A stretch of DNA of 64,000 nt from Luteibaculum oceani (GCF_007995015.1 NZ_VORB01000001.1:310001-374000), one strand, 5' to 3'; counted from the stretch's first letter, positions 25,035 to 34,909 are shown. Notes: generated by a model not told the origin, from the sequence alone. A program made the numbers and translations.

Positions 25035-27860
25035 ATGTCATCAAAAATTCCGGCCTTAAAAAGCATTCGATCCGAACTAAGTAAAGATTGGAATGGTATT
25101 TGGGATAACTCCGCGCTGGCTATCGGATTGTATGCCACCGATGCTTCCGTTTATTCTGAAGACCCTTTGGCCGTAGCAATACCAAAAGACATAGATGCAT
25201 TTAAAGAGGTGGTGAGGGTAGCGCTAAAGCATAAAACGCCAATCATTCCAAGAGGAGCCGGAACATCGCTTGCTGGGCAAGTAGTTGGAAATGGGTTGGT
25301 TGTTGATAGTTCTAAATACCTAAAAAAGGTCATAGAAATAAATGCCAAAGAAAAATATGCCTGGGTAGAACCCGGTGTCGTGCGGGATGAATTAAATTTT
25401 GAGCTGGACAAACACGGGCTTTATTTTGGCCCAGAAACTTCAACAACTAATCGCTGCACCATAGGAGGGATGATAGGAAATAATTCCTGTGGATCTCGCT
25501 CCATTGTTTATGGATCCGTTCGCAACCATCTACTGGAATTAAAATTTATTGGTGCCGATGGAAAGGAGCACCATATTGGAAGAGGTATAAAACCCGATCC
25601 TTTTGTAGAGAATTTATGTAATAAGTTAAAGGGCTTTCTAGATGACCAAACCTTAGCTGAAATTAAAGCGGTCTATCCGAAGTCAAATATTTCTAGAAGA
25701 AATCATGGTTATGCCCTCGACTGCGTTTTACAAGAAAACGGGGAACTAGACCTATGCAAGTTATTTGCAGGTAGCGAAGGAACATTAGGTGTTATTACCC
25801 AGGCTAAAATTAATCTTTCCCCTCTCCCAGGAAAACATCAGGCGCTGCTTTGCCTTATGTGCAGCAGTGTCGATTTCGCCCTAAAGACCAATATTTCAGC
25901 TCTTAACTACAATCCCACCGCTTCTGAGCTTATAGATGACAACATAATTCGCTGTACAGAGAATCAAATTGGACAGCAGGAAAACCGTTTTTTCATCAAG
26001 GGTAATCCCGGAGCCATATTAGTGGTTGAATTCTGTGAAGAGGAGGAGAATATTTTGGAGCAGAAATTAAATGGTTTAACCAAGGAGGTGGTGCATCTTG
26101 GATTAATAGCCGACCATTCCATCGTTCAAGGCGATGACATGAATAGGGTTTGGAACCTACGTAAAGCAGGTCTGGGACTTCTATCTAATATACCTGGAGA
26201 TGCTAAACCTGTTGCGGTAGTAGAAGATACTGCTGTTGACCCCATTGACTTGCCTGCATATATCCAAGAGTTTAATGTGGCACTGCAAAAGAGAAATCTA
26301 AGTGCCGTTCATTATGCGCATGCAGGAAGTGGAGAACTTCATTTAAGACCCGTATTGGATTTAAAATCGGATGCGGGCAGAAAGGCATTTTTTGATATCG
26401 CAATGGATGTTGCCCTTTTGGTAAAGAAATACCGCGGTGCTTTAAGTGGAGAACACGGTGATGGCCGACTTAGGGGGTATTTCATAAAAACCATGTATGG
26501 CGAAAGGATTTACAAACTCTTCCAAGATGTTAAGCGATTATGGGATCCAGAACATCTTTTCAATCCTGGAAAAATTGTTGAAACGCCACATCCAATTGAA
26601 AATCTACGGTTTTCTGTCCATTACCATAAACCGGAGTTAAATACTGGGTTTCACTTCAGGCAATTTAAAAGCTTGCAAGGGGCAGTTGAGCTTTGCAATG
26701 GTTCTGGAGACTGTGTTAAAAGTGAAATAATTGCAGGAACCCTTTGTCCGAGCTATCAGGCCACAAAAGATGAAAAAGACAGCACACGGGGAAGAGCGAA
26801 TATTTTAAGACGAACTCTAGCTAAGGGAAACCCAGACTTAAACAATCCAGAATTAAAGAAGGCCTTAGAATATTGTATTTCCTGCAAAGCTTGTAAAAGA
26901 GAATGCCCCAGTAATGTGGATATGGCCAAAATAAAGGCAGAAGTGTCCTACCAGAACTCCAAAAATTCATTTAAACTAGCCCAGTGGGCAATTTCAAGAG
27001 GTTATGGTGTGCTTTTAAAAGCCAGAGCACTTAGAGCTCCAGCTAGCCTCCTTTTCCCATTATTAAGAGGCCCGTTACAAATCTCAAGCAAAAGATCGGC
27101 GCCAAACTTTTCATTTGAAGCAATTCCCTTTATACCATCAAAATCTGGTATATGGATATATGTGGATGAATTTACTGCTGTTGAATCTCCCAAATTGGTA
27201 ATCGAGCTGCAAAAAATTACTCAATTTTTAAAGCTCGATGTTGGTATTCTCCCTCCATTTGAAAGTGCTCGTTCCGCCATATCCATGGGAGATTTGAAAC
27301 ATGCAAAAAAGCTTATACACAACAATATAAACTTGCTAAAAAAGTATGAGGTTAATGAGCTTATTGGAATAGAACCCAGCGCTTATTTGGGATTAAAAGA
27401 GGAGTGGTTAGATCTATGTGGGGATAATCATTTAAAGTTATGCCAAGAATTGGCAGGTAAGATTAAAGGTTATGACTCCTTTCTTTTGGAACACTTTTCC
27501 GATCACGGAACTCCGAAATTTAATGACCTGGAGTCCAAAAAACCTATTCAAATCCATGAACACTGTCACCATAAAGCCCTGGTTGGAAAACCCCAGGTTC
27601 AGGAGATTCTAAAAATTTTGGGATATCAAGAGGTGGAGACCTTAGATTCGGGATGTTGTGGAATGGCGGGGTTTTTCGGCTATCAGAAAAAAAATTACCA
27701 AATCTCAAAAGCGATTGCAAATAACAAATTACTTCCCAAGATTAAACAAGATAGCGTGTTAATTGCCGCTGGAACAAGCTGCAGACATCAAATTAAAGAT
27801 CTTAAAAATCGTAAAGCCCTGCACCCCATTACCTTTATACATCGGACTCTGGGACTTTAG
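25035..27860 (+). CDS. FAD-linked oxidase / Fe-S (CCG) dehydrogenase, YdiJ-like
   Basis: 941 residues combining a GlcD-like flavoprotein with an iron-sulfur reductase. The N-terminal FAD_binding_4 domain (about 40-270) has PRGAGTSLAGQ and a substrate/FAD loop with GGMIGNNSCGS. The FAD-oxidase C domain follows (about 270-530; HAHAGSGELHLRP, SGEHGDGR). The C-terminal part has one divergent cluster region (CNGSGDC... LCPSY), a 4Fe-4S motif C614-x2-C-x2-C-x3-C-P, and a CCG domain with C874-C875 (SGCCGMAGFFG). This is the plan of E. coli YdiJ (D-2-hydroxyglutarate dehydrogenase) and Dld-II-type D-lactate dehydrogenases. A D-2-hydroxyacid substrate is likely; which one is open. Its end overlaps the convergent kinase gene by 26 nt. 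Confidence 0.92.
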   Translation: MSSKIPALKSIRSELSKDWNGIWDNSALAIGLYATDASVYSEDPLAVAIPKDIDAFKEVVRVALKHKTPIIPRGAGTSLAGQVVGNGLVVDSSKYLKKVIEINAKEKYAWVEPGVVRDELNFELDKHGLYFGPETSTTNRCTIGGMIGNNSCGSRSIVYGSVRNHLLELKFIGADGKEHHIGRGIKPDPFVENLCNKLKGFLDDQTLAEIKAVYPKSNISRRNHGYALDCVLQENGELDLCKLFAGSEGTLGVITQAKINLSPLPGKHQALLCLMCSSVDFALKTNISALNYNPTASELIDDNIIRCTENQIGQQENRFFIKGNPGAILVVEFCEEEENILEQKLNGLTKEVVHLGLIADHSIVQGDDMNRVWNLRKAGLGLLSNIPGDAKPVAVVEDTAVDPIDLPAYIQEFNVALQKRNLSAVHYAHAGSGELHLRPVLDLKSDAGRKAFFDIAMDVALLVKKYRGALSGEHGDGRLRGYFIKTMYGERIYKLFQDVKRLWDPEHLFNPGKIVETPHPIENLRFSVHYHKPELNTGFHFRQFKSLQGAVELCNGSGDCVKSEIIAGTLCPSYQATKDEKDSTRGRANILRRTLAKGNPDLNNPELKKALEYCISCKACKRECPSNVDMAKIKAEVSYQNSKNSFKLAQWAISRGYGVLLKARALRAPASLLFPLLRGPLQISSKRSAPNFSFEAIPFIPSKSGIWIYVDEFTAVESPKLVIELQKITQFLKLDVGILPPFESARSAISMGDLKHAKKLIHNNINLLKKYEVNELIGIEPSAYLGLKEEWLDLCGDNHLKLCQELAGKIKGYDSFLLEHFSDHGTPKFNDLESKKPIQIHEHCHHKALVGKPQVQEILKILGYQEVETLDSGCCGMAGFFGYQKKNYQISKAIANNKLLPKIKQDSVLIAAGTSCRHQIKDLKNRKALHPITFIHRTLGL

Positions 27861-30800
27861 TTATTTCTGGATTTGCATTTAAGTACTCCAAAACCTTCTC
27901 TATCTCCTCTGTGAAGTAATTTAAGGTATCCCTGATAGGCGCATTATCGGCAGGTTTTTCCTTTTGTAATTGAAGGCCCTTTGCAAGCTCCACTAAATCT
28001 GATCGCCCAACAAATCCAATTGAGGACTTGAGGGTATGACAAGCCTTTGCAATAGGTTCCCAAGTTTCGGTATTAAGGTTTTCATATATCGCCTTAAGGT
28101 ATCCTGGCGTATCCTCTTTAAAAATATCTATCATTTCATCCACAACATCCTGATCGTTACCCACCATCTCTCGAAGATAGGCTAAGTCTACAGGTTTGTC
28201 TGGCTTCATGTTTTCCGCATTTTTAGCGGGTGAGGCTCCATTATCTTCGTATACAGGAGGGGATTTATCACCTTTCTTTCTTGGTAATTCATTTCCAAGC
28301 TGTTTAAAAACCACTTGGTATAATTCATCCGGTTTAAAGGGCTTAGAAACATAGTCATTCATTCCTGCCTTTAAGTACCTTTCTTTTTCCTCAACCAACG
28401 CGTGAGCTGTTAAGGCTATTATTGGCGTACTTTTTTTGTTTTTCTCCTTAAGCTTTATCTGCTTCATTGCCTCCAACCCATCCATTATCGGCATTTGGAT
28501 ATCCATCAGAATGAGATCAAATGTGTATTCATCGTACAGGTCTACAGCCTCACTTCCGTTTGAAGCAACTTTTACATCAAACCCAACATCGCGTAGCAGT
28601 TTTGCTGTTATAATCTGATTATTAAGATTATCCTCGGCGATTAACACAGAATAACCTTGTCCAGTTTTATGTTCAACATCCACCTTTTCTGAAAGAGATA
28701 AATTCTTCGGATTTCCTTTTTTAATTGGGAATTTCAGGGTGAATTCTGATCCTTTACCTACTTCACTATCTACACTTATTTCACCTTTTAAAATGTTCAG
28801 CAAATTCTTTACAATACTCAGTCCCAACCCACTACCACCATACTTTCTGGTAGTGTCTCCTTCGGCCTGGCTAAAGCTTTGAAAAATACTATTGAGCTTT
28901 TCTTTGGGTATGCCTATTCCAGTATCTCGAACTGCAATTTCTATATCTTGTTTGGTTTTGGTTTCCCTTGCCACAGATACCGAAATAGTGATTTTACCTT
29001 TTTCTGTAAACTTAATGGCGTTGCCGACAAGGTTTATTAGCATCTGATTAATGCGATATGGATCACCTTTGTAGGCCGCATAAACTTTATCATCCCAGTC
29101 TACTTCCAGACCAATATTCTTTTGGGAGGCTTTCAGTTTAAACAGCTTGTAAACTTGTTGGATAGTAGACTTCAGATCGAAATCGGTATTCTCCACTTTT
29201 ACTTTGCCCGCTTCCAGTTTCGAGAAATCCAGAATATCATCAATTAGTACTAACAGGTTCTCAGCCGATGAGTATATGTTGGTAGCATAATCCTTAAGCT
29301 CATTATCCACATTTGCCTCCATTAAAAAGCGGCTAAACCCAAGTATGGCATTCATCGGAGTTCTAATTTCGTGACTCACATTGGCAACGAAATTCTGCTT
29401 CAATTTTGCGGTTTCCTCAGCCTTTTCTTTGGCTTGCTTTAATTCTTCCTGTATTTTGTAATCTAGAGTTTCATCCTGTATAACTCCAATAATTCCTGGA
29501 TTAGCATTGGCGGTAATCCTCGATCTAGCGGAACAGCTTATCACTATTTCTCGCCCATCATCAATTCTATTTACATGAAGGAGCTTATGGAACGGTTTTC
29601 CTTCCTCAATAAGCGTTATAAATGCCTGAGTAAGTTCTTTTCTATCGTTTACACTTACAAGTCGCAGTAAATCTGCATCGACTTTTATTTTTTGCTTTGG
29701 GATACCGAGAAGTTCGAATACCGCATCAGAGCAATAAATCTCATCTAGCTTAATGTCGTATTCAAAAGAACCAATCTGAGCAAAGGCCTGCGCATCATTG
29801 AGCATATCCTCACTACGTTTAAGAATTTCCTTTTGACGAAATTCTTCAGTGATATCTCTAATTACGTGTGCGGCTCCTAGCAACCTCTTATTCTGGTCTC
29901 TTATGGAGTTGAAGGTTACATTCTGATATCCCTCTCGAGTACCATCAATATTTACCTTTAACTCAAAGCTGAACTCCTGTCCTTTTAGAGCCTTTTCCCA
30001 GTACGGTTCTAGGACTCTTTTATCTGGTTTTGCCTCAGAGAATATGGTCTTAATATTATCTCCAGCTTGGATATTAGTATCATGTTCCTTGTCGAAGTAT
30101 GCCTTAAAAGCACGGTTAAATGCTATAAAGTTGTAGTTAATATCAACGGCTGCAATTAGGTCTTGAGAGGAGTCTATTATTCCCTGTAATCGCTGGTAGG
30201 ATAGATTAAGCTCTCTGGCAGCATTACGCAATTTCCGTTCGTTTTCCAGGCGTTGAGAAACATCCCTAACACTAGAAAGCACCAATAACCCTTTTTCGGT
30301 TTGTACTGGACTTAAGCTTATTTCTACAGGAAAAATTTCACCATTTTTTCTTTTGGCATATAATTCTGAGCCCTGTCCCATAGGTCGAGCTTGAGGGTCT
30401 TTGAAATACTCTTTTCTATGGTGTTTATGTGCATCTTTATAACTATCTGGCACAAGAATGTCGATGGACTTTCCTAATAACTCTTCTCGAGGATAACCAA
30501 AGGTTTCTTCTGTTTTCCGGTTAACGAGAAATATTTTTCCTTTTTCGTCCATGATAATGGTGGAGTCCGATCCCATTTCGAGGAAGGATTGAAACCTTGC
30601 ATCGGAGAATTTCCTTTCCGAAAGATTTCGTACCAAAAGGGTAAAGCCTAGAATGTCGTCTTTATCTGGGGTTAACTGCGGATTTATTATAACATGACCC
30701 CAAAAATCTTGACCATCCTTTACTTTCATCCAACCAAACCATTCTTTCTTCTTTTTACTCTGAAAGGCATTTTCGAATATTTCTTCGGGTGAGGTTTTCT

Positions 30801-31869
30801 CTATTCCAGAAGGTTTTAAAAAGCGAAGAAAATCTTGTCCACTAACCTCCTCAATTTTAAAATTATAAATACGCTCAGCTCCTTTATTCCAAAGTCGTAT
30901 TCTATTATTAGCGTCTAATCCAATAATAGCAAACTCGGAAATTTCCTCACTGATGCCACTAAACCTAGATTCCATTTCATATCCCGGAACAAAACCTGTT
31001 TTCTTTTCGGCGTTTTCAGCCACCAATAGCATGGAGTCCAATTCTCCCTTTTCATTGGCAATAGGGAGTGCTTTAACAGAAAACCAAGTGTAGACTCCAG
31101 ATTTCCCCTTCAAACGCACATTTCCAAGCCATTCGTATTTAGGTTTTTCAACGGCTTCCTCCCAAAGGCTTAAAAGATTTTGATATTGATCGGTATGAAC
31201 GAAAGTCCAAATTGACTTTCCTTTCAAATCAGTTGGAAACCATCCTAGTTGTTCGAATACCGCAACGTTTACATCTTCTATTTTTCCTTCGAGATCGGTA
31301 AAAGCTATAATCTCCGAGGAATGGTTGGACAAAATTTGGTAAACCTTACCTGAGTCTAATTTCCTGGTTATGGTGGTATCCGATTCACGGACTATGCCAT
31401 GAAGAACTTCGTTGTTTTTTGCATCAAGGGTTATTTTACCTTGGTAATCCAACCAACCAATACTACCGTCTCCCTTTACTATTCTATGTCTTATTCTATA
31501 AGATCCCTTTTCCTGAACCGCCTTGTTCACCACTTTATTCATGGTTTCAACATCATCGGGATGAACGAATTCAAAATATTTCTGAGGCGTGATTTTTTCG
31601 TTTTTAGGAAGTCCGAAAATGTTGAAAAGAGCTTCATTCCAATCTACTTTTTCTGTTCCAACCCACCAAGAAAACATTCCAATGGAGGAGCCAGCATCAG
31701 AATTTGAACTCTTACCGTCTTTTTCCTTTAAGTACTGAGCAGCAGCGGCAAGCTTTTCTTTATCGGCAGTATTAATTTTACCCCTCTTAACAATATCATC
31801 GATGAGGGAAGCAACTGACTCTAAATCAGAAAAGTTATTATCTAGTTTGGACTCTTTTTTGGTTGCCAT
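27835..31869 (-). CDS. Multi-PAS hybrid histidine kinase with REC and HPt
   Basis: 1344 residues, no membrane segment. Roughly six PAS/PAC modules fill residues 45-810. They are followed by HisKA with H833 (NVSHEIRTPMN), HATPase_c (NLVGNAIKFTE, DTGIGIP, GGSGLGLSIV), a receiver with D1123 (LILMDIQMPIMDG) and a C-terminal HPt with H1278 (ACHTLKSSIG). This is a full four-step phosphorelay (H-D-H) in one cytosolic chain, whose HPt can pass phosphate to a separate receiver. The obvious acceptor is the REC protein that begins the same operon. It overlaps the glycosyltransferase gene by 32 nt. The many PAS domains suggest redox, light or small-molecule sensing; no cofactor residue can be assigned. 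Confidence 0.93.
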   Translation of the reverse strand: MATKKESKLDNNFSDLESVASLIDDIVKRGKINTADKEKLAAAAQYLKEKDGKSSNSDAGSSIGMFSWWVGTEKVDWNEALFNIFGLPKNEKITPQKYFEFVHPDDVETMNKVVNKAVQEKGSYRIRHRIVKGDGSIGWLDYQGKITLDAKNNEVLHGIVRESDTTITRKLDSGKVYQILSNHSSEIIAFTDLEGKIEDVNVAVFEQLGWFPTDLKGKSIWTFVHTDQYQNLLSLWEEAVEKPKYEWLGNVRLKGKSGVYTWFSVKALPIANEKGELDSMLLVAENAEKKTGFVPGYEMESRFSGISEEISEFAIIGLDANNRIRLWNKGAERIYNFKIEEVSGQDFLRFLKPSGIEKTSPEEIFENAFQSKKKKEWFGWMKVKDGQDFWGHVIINPQLTPDKDDILGFTLLVRNLSERKFSDARFQSFLEMGSDSTIIMDEKGKIFLVNRKTEETFGYPREELLGKSIDILVPDSYKDAHKHHRKEYFKDPQARPMGQGSELYAKRKNGEIFPVEISLSPVQTEKGLLVLSSVRDVSQRLENERKLRNAARELNLSYQRLQGIIDSSQDLIAAVDINYNFIAFNRAFKAYFDKEHDTNIQAGDNIKTIFSEAKPDKRVLEPYWEKALKGQEFSFELKVNIDGTREGYQNVTFNSIRDQNKRLLGAAHVIRDITEEFRQKEILKRSEDMLNDAQAFAQIGSFEYDIKLDEIYCSDAVFELLGIPKQKIKVDADLLRLVSVNDRKELTQAFITLIEEGKPFHKLLHVNRIDDGREIVISCSARSRITANANPGIIGVIQDETLDYKIQEELKQAKEKAEETAKLKQNFVANVSHEIRTPMNAILGFSRFLMEANVDNELKDYATNIYSSAENLLVLIDDILDFSKLEAGKVKVENTDFDLKSTIQQVYKLFKLKASQKNIGLEVDWDDKVYAAYKGDPYRINQMLINLVGNAIKFTEKGKITISVSVARETKTKQDIEIAVRDTGIGIPKEKLNSIFQSFSQAEGDTTRKYGGSGLGLSIVKNLLNILKGEISVDSEVGKGSEFTLKFPIKKGNPKNLSLSEKVDVEHKTGQGYSVLIAEDNLNNQIITAKLLRDVGFDVKVASNGSEAVDLYDEYTFDLILMDIQMPIMDGLEAMKQIKLKEKNKKSTPIIALTAHALVEEKERYLKAGMNDYVSKPFKPDELYQVVFKQLGNELPRKKGDKSPPVYEDNGASPAKNAENMKPDKPVDLAYLREMVGNDQDVVDEMIDIFKEDTPGYLKAIYENLNTETWEPIAKACHTLKSSIGFVGRSDLVELAKGLQLQKEKPADNAPIRDTLNYFTEEIEKVLEYLNANPEITKVPESDV

Positions 31870-33328
31870 ATTCCGGGGCGTTCACTTGTCTTGCTTCTGC
31901 GGTAAACCCTTTTCTTTCGAACTTCTCCCAGGTTTTTTTACCAACCAAGAAATCGTAATTTCCACGGAGGGCGCAGTACAAAATGTAGGGGTGAAATACG
32001 AAAGGTTCCGTTAACGCCGCAGCAAACAATTTTAATATGTCCCTTAATCTATGGTATTGATAAAAGGTTAACTCCTCTATTAAAAGTGCAATCATTGAAT
32101 AGGTTACACTAAAGGAATACACCAAAAATATCATGGCCAAGAAATAAGGTATATTCAATACTCCAAACAATGCTAAGTAAAAGGTAATTACAATTCCAAA
32201 AATTTCGAAAAGTGGTGCTAACCACTCGAAAATTACCCAGTAAGGGTAGGATAAAAGTCCCATTCTTTTATATCGGGGATTGAATAGAATGTCCTTGTGC
32301 ATTCGCAACGTTTCAATGGTACCTCTGGTCCATCTATTTCTTTGTTTAGCCAAAGATTTCCACGATTCTGGCACCTCTGTCCAGCAAAGTGGATCTGGAA
32401 CAAAGCTTACTTTGTAGGCCAGTTTTTTACGCATCATATATTTACGCATCCGGATAACGATTTCCATATCCTCGCCTACTGTACGCTCATCATAACCCTT
32501 TACCTTTAGAGCTAATTCACGATCAAAAATCCCAATTGCCCCGGAAATTAGCATCATCCCATCGAAGTAGGTCCAACCTACTCTACCTAGGAGAAAGGTT
32601 CTAAGGTATTCCATGGCTTGGTATCGCGCAATCATCTTTTTAGGAGCCCTAACCCCTAATATTTTTCCATCTTGTATTTCACAGCCATTTGCTACCCTTA
32701 CCACACCTCCAGAAGCAATTACTTTTTTGTCGGTTTCATCGACAAATGGTTTGGTAAGTTTTAATAACGCATCTTCTGTTAAGATACAATCCACATCGAT
32801 GCAGGTAACATAGGGCATTTCTGAAATGTTAAGCCCAACATTTAATGCATCGGCCTTACCTCCATTCACTTTATCAACCACAATAAGTCGGTTAAAACTT
32901 CTATTTCTTGATCGGTAAACCGCTTTAACCTTTTGGGTTTTTACCGTTTGCCTTACAGCAAAATAATCGGCTTGTAAATCAAATGCCTCAATACATTTTT
33001 GAAGTGTGTCGTCGGTACTGCCGTCGTTAATAACTATTACGTTGAAGTTTGGATATTTTAAGGCTAATAAGCTTCGAACATTTTCAACTACAGTTTCCCC
33101 TTCGTTGTATGCTGGAGCTAATACAGAAATTCCTGGAGCAATATTCGACCTCAAAAGGGAATCTGTATCGGTAAATGATTTCCTTTTAAAGTAGGTCCTA
33201 ATAGTTGCGATCGAGAGGATGGAAACCGTTAGGTAGCTCAACATCACAAAAACGGCATAGAAAAATATACCCGTTTCGAATGTTGATATTATTATCCTTA
33301 TGAATTCACTAATGTTTCCGCTCATCAA
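31838..33328 (-). CDS. Processive family 2 glycosyltransferase (PgaC/NodC-like), membrane
   Basis: 496 residues. A membrane helix (about 20-42) precedes the GT2 domain, and three to four membrane helices follow (about 350-450). The processive-synthase motifs are complete: D102 (VINDGST), DxD D178/D180 (CIDVDC), E286-D287 (VGEDMEI) and Q329-x-x-R-W333 (QRNRW). This is the signature of poly-beta-GlcNAc, chitin-oligosaccharide, hyaluronan and cellulose synthases. There is no PilZ domain, so direct cyclic-di-GMP control is not indicated. Overlaps with HEAT (20 nt) and kinase (32 nt) genes imply coupled translation. Product sugar unknown. Confidence 0.92.
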   Translation of the reverse strand: MMSGNISEFIRIIISTFETGIFFYAVFVMLSYLTVSILSIATIRTYFKRKSFTDTDSLLRSNIAPGISVLAPAYNEGETVVENVRSLLALKYPNFNVIVINDGSTDDTLQKCIEAFDLQADYFAVRQTVKTQKVKAVYRSRNRSFNRLIVVDKVNGGKADALNVGLNISEMPYVTCIDVDCILTEDALLKLTKPFVDETDKKVIASGGVVRVANGCEIQDGKILGVRAPKKMIARYQAMEYLRTFLLGRVGWTYFDGMMLISGAIGIFDRELALKVKGYDERTVGEDMEIVIRMRKYMMRKKLAYKVSFVPDPLCWTEVPESWKSLAKQRNRWTRGTIETLRMHKDILFNPRYKRMGLLSYPYWVIFEWLAPLFEIFGIVITFYLALFGVLNIPYFLAMIFLVYSFSVTYSMIALLIEELTFYQYHRLRDILKLFAAALTEPFVFHPYILYCALRGNYDFLVGKKTWEKFERKGFTAEARQVNAPEYGNQKRVQTR

Positions 33329-34412
33329 TAACGTGCTTTAGAAATAGAGCTCTGTTACCCGCTCTTTGTAACATTTCGCTCGTAATTTTTCCATTCGACA
33401 ATGAATACAAACTTCTAGCAGCCGCTTTAGCAACCCTGTATTCTTTTACCTCAAGGAGCTTAAATAAAAAGTCAATATGATCATAGGGGTTTCCGATTTC
33501 CCCAATGGCATCTACCACTGCAACTTTAACTTCAGTGGAGTACGAATTAAATTGTTGAAGAAATTTGGGAACTATACCATCAATTTCAAGATGCTTTGCA
33601 GTTTTCGCTAACTCCATAAGGACGTCATCGTCGTTATGGTTTACCATTTTATATAACTTTTCTGCTCCCTCTACCTGATTAAAATGGGCAATTAGACGCA
33701 GCCCAAAAAGAACTACAGATTTATTTTTTTCATCCAACAAATAATAGAACTGGGGGATGTTTGCTGCTTCAAGTTTATCAAGTTCCTGCGTAATTCTAAT
33801 TTGTTGCCAGCGACTTAAAGGATACCTAAGGTCTTGTAGAAACCCCAGTGCTCTTTCTCCTGCTAAGTCAATAGCCGCATATTGTGCTTCTGCTCTAAGA
33901 ATTGGATTAGGGTGATCGGTATACTTCATAATGGTAGGAAGAGACTCCCTAACATCCATTTTCCCTAATTCTTGAAGAACAAAAGCCTTATCCTCCCACT
34001 GCCCTCTTTTAAGGTCCCTGAGCGCATATTTTCTGAGGTTTAACTCGTGATAAAACGTGGTTAATACCTTATCACTTTCCCCCATTATGTTTTCCTTGGC
34101 TTTGAGAATAACGTGCACCAAGGTTTCCCTCTTCACCTTATCAAAACCCTTGCTGGATATAGACTCTACAATTTTCTCGTAGCCCTTGGAGTACGATGCA
34201 TAAGTGTCTTCGAAAAGAATATTGGTAATCAGCGTTTCGTACTTATCTGTAAAACGTTCTATTTTACTGTTTCGTCGCTGTGTAGTTTTCCTACTGATGA
34301 AAATAAAAATAATAAGCGCAATAGAGGTGAATAAAAGAACAGACCCCATCCATGCCGCTATCCGGGTAGGATAGTGCGAGTTGAAAAAGTAAAATTCTAG
34401 CCAACTCGACAT
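33309..34412 (-). CDS. Membrane-anchored HEAT-repeat protein
   Basis: 367 residues. One membrane helix near the N-terminus (about 18-38, GSVLLFTSIALIIFIF) is followed by a basic segment and a helical solenoid. Repeats of the type 'L..ALG.IG.P..I..L..LL...E..VA.AA..AL' occupy about 130-360; the clearest are KVAVVDAIGEIGNP and YRVAKAAARSLYSL. HEAT solenoids bind other proteins. Lying between the receiver and the glycosyltransferase, and overlapping the latter by 20 nt, it is a good candidate for the physical link that lets phospho-REC control the synthase (inference). Confidence 0.85.
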   Translation of the reverse strand: MSSWLEFYFFNSHYPTRIAAWMGSVLLFTSIALIIFIFISRKTTQRRNSKIERFTDKYETLITNILFEDTYASYSKGYEKIVESISSKGFDKVKRETLVHVILKAKENIMGESDKVLTTFYHELNLRKYALRDLKRGQWEDKAFVLQELGKMDVRESLPTIMKYTDHPNPILRAEAQYAAIDLAGERALGFLQDLRYPLSRWQQIRITQELDKLEAANIPQFYYLLDEKNKSVVLFGLRLIAHFNQVEGAEKLYKMVNHNDDDVLMELAKTAKHLEIDGIVPKFLQQFNSYSTEVKVAVVDAIGEIGNPYDHIDFLFKLLEVKEYRVAKAAARSLYSLSNGKITSEMLQRAGNRALFLKHVIDERKH

Positions 34413-34417
34413 ATTTG

Positions 34418-34780
34418 TTATTGCGCTATTTTTCTAATCCTAACCAACAATTCGTTGGGACTAAATGGTTTTGTCATGAAGTCGTCCGCTCCAATTTCAA
34501 ATGCTTGAAGAACAGTGTCTTCCTGCCCCAATGCGGTAAGCATTATTACGGGAATATCCTTTGTGCTGGGGTTGTTTTTTATTCTTTCCAACAACTCCAT
34601 TCCAGTAACGAATGGCATAATGATGTCTGCCAAAACTAAATCGTACTTATTTCGCTGGATTAACTCCCATGCATCCCGACCATTTTCGGCGGTGTCTACT
34701 TCATGACCTTCTTTTGATAACTTAAAAGACAAACTTTTAAGCATCATTCTTTCGTCTTCTGCAACTAATATTTTTGCCAT
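34418..34780 (-). CDS. Single-domain response regulator of the glycosyltransferase operon
   Basis: 120 residues from ATG 34780 (MAKILVAEDE); the frame opens 12 codons earlier, but that start is out of line with receiver families. Pocket E8-D9, phospho-acceptor D52 (LVLADIIMPFVTG), switch T in VIMLTALG and K in FMTKPFSP. No output domain. First gene of the four-gene operon, 5 nt before the HEAT gene. It probably receives phosphate from the HPt of the hybrid kinase and acts by protein contact. Confidence 0.9.
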   Translation of the reverse strand: MAKILVAEDERMMLKSLSFKLSKEGHEVDTAENGRDAWELIQRNKYDLVLADIIMPFVTGMELLERIKNNPSTKDIPVIMLTALGQEDTVLQAFEIGADDFMTKPFSPNELLVRIRKIAQ

Positions 34781-34876
34781 TGTATTACGATGAGGAACTA
34801 AGATATTTTCTATCAACAGTAAATCTACATTTTAAACAACATATTATTCACATCTTGCGGGGGAAAACCCCATAAT

Positions 34877-34890
34877 TTGATATACATCAT
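34877..34890. promoter_or_regulatory. FNR-like palindrome
   Basis: TTGAT-ATAC-ATCAT, nine of ten fixed positions of the FNR box TTGAT-N4-ATCAA. It lies 19 nt before the start codon of the ATPase/uptake operon and about 97 nt before the start of the divergent receiver gene. A small GGGG-AAAA-CCCC hairpin lies at 34859-34871. Confidence 0.4.
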
Positions 34891-34909
34891 TTAACACCTT
34901 GGTTATGAT

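Noticed and set aside
34781-34909. Cobalamin riboswitch before the BtuFCD-like operon
   Set aside because: The spacer is 129 nt shared with a divergent gene and lacks the B12-box and multi-stem layout; only a 4-bp hairpin and a short palindrome are seen.
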